A stretch of DNA of 64,000 nucleotides from CAZGXM01 sp964529795 (GCA_964529795.1 CAZGXM010000002.1:1-64000), one strand, 5' to 3'. Shown: positions 53,018 to 61,702, counted from the stretch's first letter. Notes: generated from the sequence alone by a model not told the origin. Program-made: numbers and translations.

Positions 53018-53755
53018 GTGAAACTCAATGGAAAAGTGGCAGTAATTACCGGTGGGGCCAAGGGAATTGGCAAGAAAACCGCAGAGAAATTCATTGAGGA
53101 AGGAGCCAAGGTTGTTATAGCCGATTTTGATGCAGTTGCCGGCTATGCGGCAGTGGCGGAATGGGATGCCGGTGGCCGGGTGCGGTTTGTTGAGGTGGAT
53201 GTTACCTCTAGCGAGCAAGTGAAAAATATGGTGAAGGTAACAATGGATGCCTACGAGAAAATAGATATATTAGTTAATAATGCCGGGATTACCATGGACG
53301 GGTTTCTTGCCAAGATGGAGGACGCGGCCTGGGAAAAGGTGATTGCGGTCAATTTGACCGGTGTATACAAATGTACCAAGGCCGTTGTGCCGTCGATGAT
53401 GGAGCAGGGGTCGGGTGTAATTCTTAACGCATCCTCCGTAGTAGGCGTATACGGTAATATTGGCCAGACCAACTATGCCGCAACCAAAGCAGGGGTAATA
53501 GGTCTTACCAGAAGTTGGGCGAAGGAACTGGGGCCCGAGGGTATTAGGGTAAACGCCGTTGCTCCCGGTTTTATTGTTACGGATATGACTGCCAAGGTAC
53601 CCCAAAAAGTATTGGATTTAATGAGGTCCAGGACGCCCTTGAGAAGACTTGGCAGACCTGATGATATTGCTGCGGCATACTTGTTTTTGGCTTCTGATGA
53701 TGCCAGTTTCATCAACGGTGCCGTGCTCAGTGTGGATGGCGGCCTGGTTTTATAA
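53018..53755 (+). CDS. Short-chain dehydrogenase/reductase, FabG type
   Basis: A 245-residue SDR with the cofactor motif TGGAKGIGKKTAE, NNAGITMDGFL, the Ser/Tyr/Lys triad (SSVVG, then YAATKAG) and the C-terminal FINGAVLSVDGGLVL. It would reduce or oxidise a 3-oxoacyl/3-hydroxyacyl thioester. The GTG start follows AAAGGAAG. It is the last intact gene of the TRAP/GlcDEF gene run, so a catabolic 3-hydroxyacyl-CoA role is likelier than fatty acid synthesis. Confidence 0.85.
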   Translation: MKLNGKVAVITGGAKGIGKKTAEKFIEEGAKVVIADFDAVAGYAAVAEWDAGGRVRFVEVDVTSSEQVKNMVKVTMDAYEKIDILVNNAGITMDGFLAKMEDAAWEKVIAVNLTGVYKCTKAVVPSMMEQGSGVILNASSVVGVYGNIGQTNYAATKAGVIGLTRSWAKELGPEGIRVNAVAPGFIVTDMTAKVPQKVLDLMRSRTPLRRLGRPDDIAAAYLFLASDDASFINGAVLSVDGGLVL

Positions 53756-53784
53756 AAGTTTCATAATTTTTTTGAGGGGAAATT

Positions 53785-54115
53785 ATGGATTTTAAGCCTA
53801 TTAAACAGCGGCGAATATATCATGAAATAAGAAGAAGAACTGGAGAAAGGTGGTTGAACTTCACGGCAATTGATGAATTTTACCGGAAAATGAATAAGGT
53901 TGGGATATTGCTTTCCCAAAATGGCTCTTTTGCGGCAGGAATTTATAGGACAAATGAGGAATTAACATAAAAGTATTTTCAGAATATTCGCTGCTGTGCA
54001 GCGAGGCGACGGTGATGGGGCGGGAAAAGCCATGGCTCTCCACTTGGATAATGTGGCAGCAAAAACAACAAAATCTTTGGCCACAGATGCGGGAGGAAAG
54101 GCGATTGACAACTGA
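53785..54115 (+). pseudogene. Decayed GntR/FadR-type regulator
   Basis: The 5' end encodes MDFKPIKQRRIYHEI, a typical beginning of FadR-family (GntR-FCD) regulators, then loses similarity. The 3' end, in another frame, reads IFAAVQRGDGDGAGKAMALH and LDNVAAK, matching the last helix of FCD domains, and stops at 54113. The winged-helix core and most of the FCD domain are gone. It sits behind the GlcDEF/FabG genes and may have been their local regulator. Confidence 0.65.
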
Positions 54116-54581
54116 AGCATTAAAAAAAGTAATTATGTATACTGACGGTGCCTGTTCCGGAAATCCCGGCCCGGGAGGTTACGGTGTGGTTCTTTTATAT
54201 AAGGGCCATCGCAAGGAACTTTCCCGGGGTTACAAAAATACTACTAATAACCGTATGGAGATGATGGCGGTAATAAAGGGTTTGGAAGCGCTGAAAGAGC
54301 CTTGTATTGTGGATATTTACAGTGATTCCAAGTATTTGGTGGACAGTATCAATAAAGGATGGGCGGCCAGGTGGCGGGCCAACGGTTGGATGCGCAATAA
54401 AAAGGAACGGGCTTTAAATGTGGATTTGTGGGAAAGATTGATGCAGCTGCTGGACAAACACCAGGCCACCTTTTATTGGATAAAAGGACACGCTGATGTG
54501 AAGGAAAATGAATGCTGTGATTTTTTGGCTACCGAAGCTTTAAAAGGACCGAATCTGCTGGAAGACCCGTCTTACCGTTAA
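54105..54581 (+). CDS. rnhA: Ribonuclease HI
   Basis: A 158-residue RNase H1 that degrades RNA in RNA:DNA hybrids. Catalytic acidic residues are visible in YTDGACSGNPGPGGYG, RMEMMAV, YSDSKYLVDSI and GHADVKENECCD. I set the start at TTG 54105 behind GGAGG, overlapping the tail of the decayed regulator; the longer frame start at 54012 lies inside that remnant. Confidence 0.9.
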   Translation: MTTEALKKVIMYTDGACSGNPGPGGYGVVLLYKGHRKELSRGYKNTTNNRMEMMAVIKGLEALKEPCIVDIYSDSKYLVDSINKGWAARWRANGWMRNKKERALNVDLWERLMQLLDKHQATFYWIKGHADVKENECCDFLATEALKGPNLLEDPSYR

Positions 54582-54618
54582 AACCCGTTTTAATTTTGAT
54601 GTGGGGAGAGGACCGTAA

Positions 54619-54684
54619 GTGGATACGGGATTAATATTTGTTTACGGTACGGTAAGAAAGGGGGGGCGAGATGCTGGTTATTGA
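54619..54684 (+). pseudogene. 5' scrap of a gamma-glutamylcyclotransferase-like (AIG2) gene
   Basis: A 21-codon frame starting at GTG after GGGGAGAGG reads GLIFVYGTVRKGG, the typical N-terminal YGTLR motif of AIG2-like proteins, then stops. Only the beginning survives. The match is short. Confidence 0.45.
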
Positions 54685-54784
54685 CTTGGCCGATATTCCG
54701 GTCGATGAACTGCCGGTCTTGTCGGCAAATGAGCGGTTGGGGGCCGCAATTAGAGAAAGGCTCAAAAAGAATAAGGAAGCGTAA
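54671..54784 (+). CDS. 37-residue hypothetical protein
   Basis: ATG 54671 is preceded by GGGGGGCGAG. The product begins MLVIDLADIPVDELPVL and ends in a basic amphipathic helix ending LKKNKEA. I do not recognise a family. It overlaps the AIG2-like scrap and could be a real small protein or the end of a decayed gene. Confidence 0.35.
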   Translation: MLVIDLADIPVDELPVLSANERLGAAIRERLKKNKEA

Positions 54785-54797
54785 AGAAATAACTTAC

Positions 54798-55109
54798 TCA
54801 TAGATTGTTGGGTGATATGCTGTAGTTCCACTCTCCATGGAATTTCTGACGATCAATGTTTACTTGAGCCATTTCTTCTTCAGAGACTTTAATGCCTTTC
54901 GAATAAGAGTTGGTATCGAGTTGACATTGAACCTTTGATCCTGTGGCAGTGGTTGTGCCAGCTATCAGATTGACAATCACTTCGTGACTCACCAGCGGAC
55001 GCCCCCGCCAATTCTGTGTGATGTGAGAAAACAAACGCTGCTCAATCTTGTTCCATTTACTGGTGCCGGGCGGAAAACGACAGACGGTAATCACCGAAGG
55101 GTTTATCAC
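54798..55109 (-). mobile_element. ISAzo13-type transposase C-terminal fragment
   Basis: A 103-codon minus-strand frame encodes FPPGTSKWNKIEQRLFSHI and NWRGRPLVSHEVIVNLIA, then IKVSEEEMAQVNI and FHGEWNYSI, the C-terminal region of ISAzo13-family transposases. The N-terminal two thirds are absent. Its upstream end merges with the remnant of a sigma-54 activator gene on the other strand. Confidence 0.8.
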
Positions 55110-55340
55110 AGCACGGCACCTGCCCAGCTACATGTCCAACAATATGACGGGAGGCAGTGTGCAGGAAGCCGGTGAACCGGACACCTTGCCGGGGAAAAGA
55201 TAGCCCGGCTGGAAAAGTGGACCAGTGAGGAGGCGTTAAAACTCTGCGGCAACAATAAGACCAAGGCAATTAAAATGCTCGGTATCAGCCGTCGTGCTTT
55301 TTATAACAAGTTGGAAAAATACGAGATTACAGCTAAGTGA
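55095..55340 (+). pseudogene. 3' remnant of a sigma-54-dependent activator gene
   Basis: Plus-strand codons read GFITARHLPSYMSNN, then after a frame change IARLEKWTSEEALKLCG and NNKTKAIKMLGISRRAFYNK, the linker and Fis-type helix-turn-helix of an enhancer-binding protein, ending at TGA 55338. The AAA+ domain is gone, replaced by the ISAzo13 fragment. It lies 200 bp upstream of a near-consensus sigma-54 promoter. Confidence 0.75.
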
Positions 55341-55543
55341 TAGTATAAAAAGTATATATATGTATACTAAAAATACAACCTGCGGATTTCAGGCGAGCCC
55401 TTTAATCAGCAGGTTTTTTGCAGTTTTCACCAGCCCTAACTGTATAAATTATGCACAAGCATCATTTGTAGGAGTAACGGCAGGGAAGCGGTAAGCGCCG
55501 ATAAAGACTAAACACAGTTTAAATTCAGAATATTAGCATTAAT

Positions 55544-55559
55544 TGGCATAGTCATTGCA
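55544..55559 (+). promoter_or_regulatory. Sigma-54 promoter of the phenylacetate-CoA ligase-like gene
   Basis: TGGCAT, five bases, TTGCA: near-consensus -24/-12 elements at exact spacing. A perfect palindrome GGTTGGCCAACC follows at 55573-55584, near the expected transcript start. Confidence 0.85.
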
Positions 55560-55611
55560 TATAAGTAATTTAGGTTGGCCAACCAAAAAACTTAAGGAGG
55601 AAATGTTTTGC

Positions 55612-56940
55612 ATGGGTAGGTTTAAAAAGTATTGGGATGAAGAAATGGAAACTATGCCCCGGCAAAAACTGGAGGAATACCAGCTTAAGCTGCTTAAAGA
55701 AACTCTGGAATTTTCATACAATTGTTCGCCGTACTATAAACATACATTTGATGAGGCGGGAGTTAAGCCCGGGGACCTAAAAGGCCTGAAAGACTTGAAG
55801 AAGTTTCCAACCATCAACAAAAAAATCCTTAGAGAAAGGCAACAGGCGGTTCCTGATTTTGGTGACATTACCTGTGTCCCAGAAGAAGAAATTGTTTACA
55901 TTTCCGCTTCTAGCGGCTCAACCGGAGTACCCACGGCTTCGCCTTTTACCGCACAGGATTTTGAGGATTTTCAGGACTTCGAGGCCAGGCTCTTCTGGTC
56001 CTCGGGGATGCGCCCCACCGACCGGTATTGCCATGCTTTAAACTTTACACTGTTTGTGGGTGGCCCGGATGTGATTGGTGCACAAAAAGTTGGTGCGCTG
56101 TGTATTTGGGCTGGAGCGATACCGTCGGAGCGACTTCTGGGAATTCTTAAGCAGTGGAAAGCGACTGTTACCTGGACTACTCCTTCCTATGCATGGTACC
56201 TAGGGGAAACTGCCAAGGAACATGGCATAGATCCGGCCAGGGATTTAAACATTCAGAAGATCTTTGTGGCCGGGGAACCAGGGGGATCCATTCCGGAGAC
56301 CCGAGAGGCGATCGAAGAATTGTGGCAAGCCAAAGTCTATGACTATTACGGGCTGTCAGATATTTTCGGAGCTTGTGCCGGAATGTGCGAGGAAAGAGAG
56401 GGCCTGCACTGGGCTGAAGACCACATCTTAATTGAAGTTGTCAATCCGGATACTGGTGAAGAAGTGGCAGAAGGCGAACGCGGGGAACTGGTGCTTACTT
56501 CGCTGAAGAAAAAAGCTAGGCCGCTAATTAGGTTCCGTACCGCGGACATTGTTTCATATACCTCTGAGCAGTGCCGCTGTGGGCGTACTCACCTTCGCTT
56601 ACATGGCATTCACGGCAGGTTGGATGACATGCTTATTGTCAAGGGGGTCAACGTCTTTCCCAGCGATATAGAGGCAATTATCCGGAACAACAAGGACCTG
56701 ACCGGCGAATACCGACTCAGGGTGTCGGAGAAAAAGCACATGACTCATTTGATAGTGGAAGCAGAACATGCCATGCATATCGAGAATAACCAGGTCCAAG
56801 GTCTATCCCAGGCTGTGCAAAAAGAATGTATGAAAATAGTTGGTATTAAACCTGAAATCAAATTGATGAAGCCCGGCAGCCTGCCCAGGGCTACTCACAA
56901 GGCAAAAAGAGTGATTGATGAGAGGAAAGGAACTGCGTAG
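55612..56940 (+). CDS. Phenylacetate-CoA ligase-like enzyme (PaaK family)
   Basis: A 442-residue AMP-forming ligase. The P-loop ISASSGSTGVPT, the YYGLSDIFGACAGMCEER region and RTADIVSYTSEQCRCGRTH are PaaK-like. The C-terminal domain has DDMLIVKGVNVFPSDIE. It would activate an aromatic or other organic acid with ATP and CoA. I prefer ATG 55612, 11 nt after AAGGAGG; ATG 55603 is too close. It shares a sigma-54 promoter with the permease gene downstream. Confidence 0.85.
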   Translation: MGRFKKYWDEEMETMPRQKLEEYQLKLLKETLEFSYNCSPYYKHTFDEAGVKPGDLKGLKDLKKFPTINKKILRERQQAVPDFGDITCVPEEEIVYISASSGSTGVPTASPFTAQDFEDFQDFEARLFWSSGMRPTDRYCHALNFTLFVGGPDVIGAQKVGALCIWAGAIPSERLLGILKQWKATVTWTTPSYAWYLGETAKEHGIDPARDLNIQKIFVAGEPGGSIPETREAIEELWQAKVYDYYGLSDIFGACAGMCEEREGLHWAEDHILIEVVNPDTGEEVAEGERGELVLTSLKKKARPLIRFRTADIVSYTSEQCRCGRTHLRLHGIHGRLDDMLIVKGVNVFPSDIEAIIRNNKDLTGEYRLRVSEKKHMTHLIVEAEHAMHIENNQVQGLSQAVQKECMKIVGIKPEIKLMKPGSLPRATHKAKRVIDERKGTA

Positions 56941-56981
56941 CGGCGGTTTTCTCTATACCTATTATAAAAAAGGGGGTTATT

Positions 56982-58367
56982 TTGTTGGGTATATACTTCG
57001 GTAAAAAGAGGCCGAGCACCCCGGAGGCCGAGCAGCCTTATGTCGGGGGCGTATTGAAATTCAGACTGCCCTTTATTCACTATCCGTGGGAGTGGCCGGA
57101 TGCCATTCAGGGAGCGATTTTATCAGTTGTACCAATGGGGATTATTGCTGCTATGACCAGCGTGCTGGGAATCCCTTTTGAAGTTGCCATTACCATGGTA
57201 ATAATCAACAATTTTATGTACCTGATACACACCCATTTTGGCGACCCGTCCGTAGTGGGCTGGATCACTCCGGGTATCCCTCTCTATATAGCTTTTTTAA
57301 CGGGTTTTGCAGAGGGTCCCGAGAGGCTGCAGGCGATGATTGCCCTGCAACTGCTGGTGGCTGCGATCTTTATCTTTTTTGGTCTTACCAAACTGGCAGG
57401 AAGAGTTGTGGCGGCCATTCCCAACAGTATTAAGGCCGGTATTTTACTGGGTGCAGCTATTGCCTCAATCATTGGTGAATTCAAAGCAGAGGGGAGAGTG
57501 TCCCAGTTTACTGTCAGTATTTTGCTGGGCGTGGGGTTGTCCTTCTTTATGCTATTTTCCAGTGCTACAGCGGAGTTGCGCCAACGTTACAGTTTGTTCC
57601 GCTTTGTAGCTCAGTATGGTATTGCTATCCCTTTTGCCATATCCTATGTGATTGGGATTATTATTGGTGAGGTTCAGATGCCCACTATTAACTGGGGATT
57701 TACCCCGCTGGCCGTGGGGGAAATGGTCAGGACCTTGTCGCCCTTTAATATCGGTTTTCCGTCTGTTGGCATATTTTTGAAGGCATTACCACTGGCAATT
57801 GCAGCGTATATCATTGCCTTTGGCGATGTGCTGATTGCCAACAGTCTCTTAAAGGCATGTGATGAAAAACGTAAGGATGAAAAAGTATTGTTTGAGGCAA
57901 ACAGGAACAACATTATTGCCGGTATTCGTAATGCGGTTGAGGGTTTGTTCTTACCTTTCCTGCCGCTGTCCGGGCCCCAATGGGCCGGTGGGCAGGCATT
58001 GGTGGTAAATCGTTACATCAATAGCACCCGCGAACAAATGGATAGCTACTGGGGCGGAGCAACCTCCATCTTTTGGGGAATGAGCATTGCCTTGCTGCTG
58101 GGGCCAGTCGTATCATTGTTTAAACCGGGCCTAGCTATTGGGCTTTCCCTGACACTGTTGGTACAAGGGTATCTTTGCGCCTACCTGGCCATGGAAATGG
58201 TTGAAAGCAAGATTGAAAGGGGTATAGCCGGGGTTGTCGGGGCAATCATTGCTATCAAAGGTGCTGCCTGGGGATTGATAATAGGACTGGTTCTTTACTT
58301 CCTGCTAGAGCATGATTGGTTTAAACAAATTATTGTTTCAGAAGGAAAATCAAGTGTTGATAGTTAA
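56982..58367 (+). CDS. Membrane permease of the xanthine/uracil-permease-like fold
   Basis: A 461-residue protein with about 12-14 hydrophobic helices. Segments such as GDPSVVGWITPGIPLYIAF and GRVVAAIPNSIKAGILLGA resemble solute carrier family 23 (nucleobase/ascorbate) and related permeases. The TTG start follows AAAAAGGGGG. Being paired with a PaaK-type ligase under sigma-54 control, it more likely imports an aromatic or other organic acid than a nucleobase; this is inference. Confidence 0.65.
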   Translation: MLGIYFGKKRPSTPEAEQPYVGGVLKFRLPFIHYPWEWPDAIQGAILSVVPMGIIAAMTSVLGIPFEVAITMVIINNFMYLIHTHFGDPSVVGWITPGIPLYIAFLTGFAEGPERLQAMIALQLLVAAIFIFFGLTKLAGRVVAAIPNSIKAGILLGAAIASIIGEFKAEGRVSQFTVSILLGVGLSFFMLFSSATAELRQRYSLFRFVAQYGIAIPFAISYVIGIIIGEVQMPTINWGFTPLAVGEMVRTLSPFNIGFPSVGIFLKALPLAIAAYIIAFGDVLIANSLLKACDEKRKDEKVLFEANRNNIIAGIRNAVEGLFLPFLPLSGPQWAGGQALVVNRYINSTREQMDSYWGGATSIFWGMSIALLLGPVVSLFKPGLAIGLSLTLLVQGYLCAYLAMEMVESKIERGIAGVVGAIIAIKGAAWGLIIGLVLYFLLEHDWFKQIIVSEGKSSVDS

Positions 58368-58559
58368 GAATAAAGGTAACTATCTAGCATGACGTTCACA
58401 AAAGGACAGAAATGCTCCTGGGATTGACCATAAAAAAACTGAGTTAAGGCAGATTGCCGGTAAACAAAGGTGTCCCCTTAGTCCCTTAATTGTAAAATTC
58501 TTGCCAAAACGGAAAGAAAATTTAACACGGGAAAGCTTTTATGCTTGCTAATTCAGGGA

Positions 58560-59130
58560 TGACAACTTTGGCTCCGGCTTGTCCGGGTTAGGTATAAACA
58601 ACAAGGAAATTGCGCGCCAAACGGGCTGGAACCGCAACACCGTGAAACAATGGCGCAACCGCTGGGCCAAAGCAGCTGAAGAGCTCAAGTAAGTGGAAGC
58701 CGACCGCCCCCGTGCCTTGAAGTCCACAATCCAATCCCTCTTGCGTGACAAACAGCGCTCGGGGAAGTGGAAGTCAAGCAAGTGTGTACCGTCTACCGGG
58801 AAGCACCCGAGATGGCCAAAGAGGGCGTACGCGTCATCAGCACGGATGAAAAAACCGGCATTCAGGCACTGGAGCATGCCCATCCGGCCCATCCGCATTG
58901 CCTATGAAACCCGCACAAGTGGAACGGCGTGACCCGGAATATATCCGGCATTGATCCGGAAACTTTAGGCAAGAAAGGTAAGGCTGGCGTGTTGGCACCC
59001 ATGGAAGCGCGGAAAGTATTTCTGGCGGACCCCGCTCACCGGATTCGCATTGTATACACACCGAAGCATTGGAAAAACGGATTGCTGAACTTATTGAGTA
59101 TTACAATAAGCATTTGGCTAATAAGCCCGT
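58560..59130 (+). mobile_element. IS630-type transposase remnant
   Basis: Pieces of an IS630-family transposase occur in different frames. The helix-turn-helix is GINNKEIARQTGWNRNTVKQ, ending at TAA 58690. Next come REAPEMAKEGVRVISTDEKTG and VERRDPEYIRH, then FLADPAHRIRIVYTPKH, and finally LEKRIAELIEYYNKHLANKP near 59070-59130. Stops, frameshifts and deletions separate them, so it is inactive. The 190 bp between the permease stop and this remnant hold nothing recognised. Confidence 0.75.
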
Positions 59131-59140
59131 AATTACCAGT

Positions 59141-59207
59141 CAGAACTCATGCACGGCTTTTTCAAGGACCGCCGTTTAGGCGGGCAAATAGTCGTGCATG
59201 AGTTCTG
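59141..59207. repeat. 15-bp perfect inverted repeat with inner hairpin
   Basis: CAGAACTCATGCACG (59141-59155) is perfectly complementary to CGTGCATGAGTTCTG (59193-59207). The loop contains CCGCC/GGCGG arms. It directly follows the IS630 remnant and could be an element end, a small palindromic repeat or a structured RNA. Confidence 0.75.
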
Positions 59208-59357
59208 TGATTTTAACAGGGGGGAGTTTAACAATTCCCTCCAATTTTCACTGGATATTTATCTTGTGTTTTTCTCCATTCCTATTTTGTATTGATCACC
59301 CGTAAAGCAGCCCGTTCTCTACCCTTGACGGAATGGCCGAAGTTGGCTAAAATACCA

Positions 59358-59380
59358 GATAAATGAACGGTAACGAAATT
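59358..59380 (+). repeat. Direct repeat copy 1 (23 bp)
   Basis: GATAAATGAACGGTAACGAAATT recurs with three changes at 59518-59540 (GATAAATAAACGGTAATTAAATT). The copies are 160 bp apart and the second lies just before the ribosome binding site of the next gene. Function unknown. Confidence 0.55.
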
Positions 59381-59432
59381 CCATGAATTAGTGTGGATGA
59401 GGACTACCCTTAAGTAGTTGCTCTTCTTGACC

Positions 59433-59472
59433 AAGCAGGGAAAACCGCCTGTGAATTGCTGCTTGTTTTTTT
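59433..59472 (+). terminator. Terminator-like hairpin
   Basis: AAGCAG (59433-59438) pairs with CTGCTT (59459-59464) and is followed by GTTTTTTTT. No gene directly precedes it, so it may terminate a small RNA or read-through from the IS remnant. Confidence 0.6.
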
Positions 59473-59561
59473 TAATGCAATGCCCCAGTGATTGAACCTC
59501 TTGCTTGTAGATTTTCGGATAAATAAACGGTAATTAAATTGTGTGGGGGAGGAGTTTAATT

Positions 59562-60182
59562 ATGAAAATAATTGCTATTAACGGTAGTCATCGTAAAGGC
59601 AAGAATACTGCTAAAATGCTGGAAGCTGTCCTGAAGGAAGCAGCGGCTCAGGGTGCGGAAGTGGAGTTAATTGAGCTAAGTGACTACGAAATCAGGCGCT
59701 GCCTATCCTGCAACAAGTGCCTGCGCCGTCCCCAGTGTTCGATTCAAAATGATGACATGGCCGCGCTCGGTGAAAAGCTTCAAGAGGCCCGGGGGATAGT
59801 TTTGGGGTCGCCGGTCTACTGGCATAACGTTACCACGCTGATGAAAAACTTTATGGACCGGACCCGTTGGATGCATATGACTGCGAATATGCTGGCAGGG
59901 AAAGTGGGAGCTGCCGTAACCCACGCAGGGTTACGTAATGGTGGCCAGGAAACCTGCCTGTCAATAATGGAACACTTTTTAAGGGCCCATGGATTGCTGC
60001 TGGCGGATAGCCGCAGGGCGGATGGGGGAATTATTACTACCGGGGCGGCGGGGACGATGTTTGGCAACTACAAAGAGGGTCGCGTTAGTTTTCGAAAAGG
60101 AGTGGAAGAAGACGAGGCTGCCATTGCTGCCTGTAAGCAGGTCGGTAGGAATATGGTAGCGCTGATAAACCGGCTGGGTTAG
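59562..60182 (+). CDS. NAD(P)H-dependent FMN reductase, iron-sulfur flavoprotein type
   Basis: A 206-residue flavodoxin-fold protein. FMN is bound through INGSHRKGKNTAKML near the N-terminus and GSPVYWHNVTTLMKNFMDRT. The CLSCNKCLRRPQC stretch (about residues 48-60) gives a compact Cys cluster as in iron-sulfur flavoproteins, which may hold an Fe-S cluster. I chose ATG 59562 after GGGGAGGAG. Role: small-molecule or quinone reduction in anaerobes; partner unknown. Confidence 0.82.
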   Translation: MKIIAINGSHRKGKNTAKMLEAVLKEAAAQGAEVELIELSDYEIRRCLSCNKCLRRPQCSIQNDDMAALGEKLQEARGIVLGSPVYWHNVTTLMKNFMDRTRWMHMTANMLAGKVGAAVTHAGLRNGGQETCLSIMEHFLRAHGLLLADSRRADGGIITTGAAGTMFGNYKEGRVSFRKGVEEDEAAIAACKQVGRNMVALINRLG

Positions 60183-60190
60183 TTAAAAAG

Positions 60191-60234
60191 AAAATCACCC
60201 ACTTCCAGTTTTGTAAAAGGGGGTGATTTTGCAG
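60191..60234 (+). terminator. Hairpin after the flavoprotein gene
   Basis: AAAATCACCC (60191-60200) pairs perfectly with GGGTGATTTT (60221-60230). The stem ends in TTTT, giving a probable terminator usable in both directions. Confidence 0.75.
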
Positions 60235-60335
60235 TAGAAAAAATTATCTAAAGGATTATTGAAAGGAGATGGCAAATCAGGCAAGCGCAATATCTTTTTT
60301 AAACGAAAAAATAATTTTGGGAGAGGTGAGAGCCC

Positions 60336-60749
60336 TTGAGGCCAAGTTTGCTTGTTGCATTGACGTCTGGTGTATTGCTTATTTTTCTCGTAGGATTTGT
60401 GGGAGTGGAATACAGCAGCAAGCCTTCATTTTGCGGGAACTGTCATGAGATGAGGGCTGCGTACCAGCAATGGACTCAATCCCCTCATAATAGTGTTAGC
60501 TGCCTTAAATGCCATGCGGATGGGACGTTGGGGGGATACATAAAGGTGAAGGCGAACGGCTTAAGGCAGCTATATGTGCATTTTACAGAAGAAGTAACTT
60601 CTGATAACATTGAGGTGGTTGTTCCCAAGGAAAGATGCCTGGTTTGTCATACAAAACCCAAGACCGGGGAGGGGCATATAAAAGTTACGCAGCAAATGGA
60701 GTGTACGGATTGTCATAAAGATTTTGTTCATGATTTAACAAAAACATAG
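60336..60749 (+). CDS. Tetraheme c-type cytochrome, NapC/NirT type
   Basis: A 137-residue cytochrome with an N-terminal membrane anchor (about 5-25) and four CXXCH sites: CGNCH, CLKCH, CLVCH and CTDCH. This is the minimal NapC/NrfH-like quinol dehydrogenase module, shorter than the usual 170-200 residues. TTG 60336 follows GGGAGAGGTGAGAG. It stands alone, without a terminal reductase gene next to it; the 12-heme cytochrome at 27.3 kb has a similar N-terminus. Confidence 0.85.
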   Translation: MRPSLLVALTSGVLLIFLVGFVGVEYSSKPSFCGNCHEMRAAYQQWTQSPHNSVSCLKCHADGTLGGYIKVKANGLRQLYVHFTEEVTSDNIEVVVPKERCLVCHTKPKTGEGHIKVTQQMECTDCHKDFVHDLTKT

Positions 60750-60804
60750 GCCTTCAGACCTGTTTTTCAGTTGGTTTTGTAATCCAAAGCGGGAGGTGAG
60801 TTGT

Positions 60805-61581
60805 TTGCGAGTTGCCGGTATTCAGATTGACATAGCATTGGGCCAGCCGGAAGTCAATCGTGAAAAGGTAGCAGCCATGATTCGTACCGCAGCGGCTAAA
60901 GGTGCCGGGATAGTGGTGCTGCCGGAGATGTGGAACACCGGTTATGCCCTTGAACGCTTGGAACATATCAGTGATACCGCGGGAGAACCTAGCAAGGCAC
61001 TTCTCGGCACTTTGGCAAAGGAACTGGGAATTGACATTATCGGTGGTTCCGTGGCAAGTCAAGAAAATGGCAAATTCTACAATCATTCCCTGGTGATAAA
61101 CAGGCGAGGGCAGCTGGTGCATACCTATGAGAAAGTGCATTTATTTAGATTGATGGATGAAGAGAAGTACCTGCAGCCGGGTAAAGAGGCGAAACCTTTT
61201 TCTTTAGCCGGGGCCAGGTGGGGCTTGATTATTTGTTATGATTTAAGGTTCCCGGAGCTGTCAAGAAAGCTGGCGGTGGCAGGCGCAGAGGTGCTGGTTG
61301 TTCCCGCCCAGTGGCCGAAGACAAGGCTTTACCACTGGCGGAGCTTGCTGGTGGCCCGGGCGATAGAAAACCAGCAGTATGTGGTGGCGGTAAACCGGGT
61401 GGGTTTCGATGATAAAAATGAGTTTGCCGGGCATTCAATGGTGGTGGACCCGTTGGGTGAAGTGCTTTATGAGGCGGGGGAAAAAGAAGTTGTATTTATG
61501 GTGGATATGGATATGGATAAAGTAGCGGCAGTGCGGCGGAGCATGCCGGTGTTTGCGGACAGAAGCCCCGAATGTTACTAA
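60805..61581 (+). CDS. Carbon-nitrogen hydrolase (nitrilase family, omega-amidase-like)
   Basis: A 258-residue amidase with the Glu-Lys-Cys triad visible in VVLPEMWNTGY, YEKVHLFRLMDEE and LIICYDLRFPELSR. The DEEKYLQPG segment is typical for omega-amidase/Nit2-like members. It hydrolyses an amide to acid and ammonia. The start is TTG 60805 just behind GGGAGGTGAG; GTG 60796 lies within that site. Confidence 0.87.
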   Translation: MRVAGIQIDIALGQPEVNREKVAAMIRTAAAKGAGIVVLPEMWNTGYALERLEHISDTAGEPSKALLGTLAKELGIDIIGGSVASQENGKFYNHSLVINRRGQLVHTYEKVHLFRLMDEEKYLQPGKEAKPFSLAGARWGLIICYDLRFPELSRKLAVAGAEVLVVPAQWPKTRLYHWRSLLVARAIENQQYVVAVNRVGFDDKNEFAGHSMVVDPLGEVLYEAGEKEVVFMVDMDMDKVAAVRRSMPVFADRSPECY

Positions 61582-61702
61582 GGGACAGATTTGACTTGTC
61601 TTTTTTTACTACCGATCTCCCATTTTGGGGAATTTGGGTGGCAGAAACTTGCCGGTAATACGAGAATTACCATCAGTAAGGCTAAGATTGATAGGAGCGG
61701 TA

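Noticed and set aside
59141..59207. Integron attC site
   Set aside because: The palindrome lacks the R and L box pattern and no integrase or cassette array is present.
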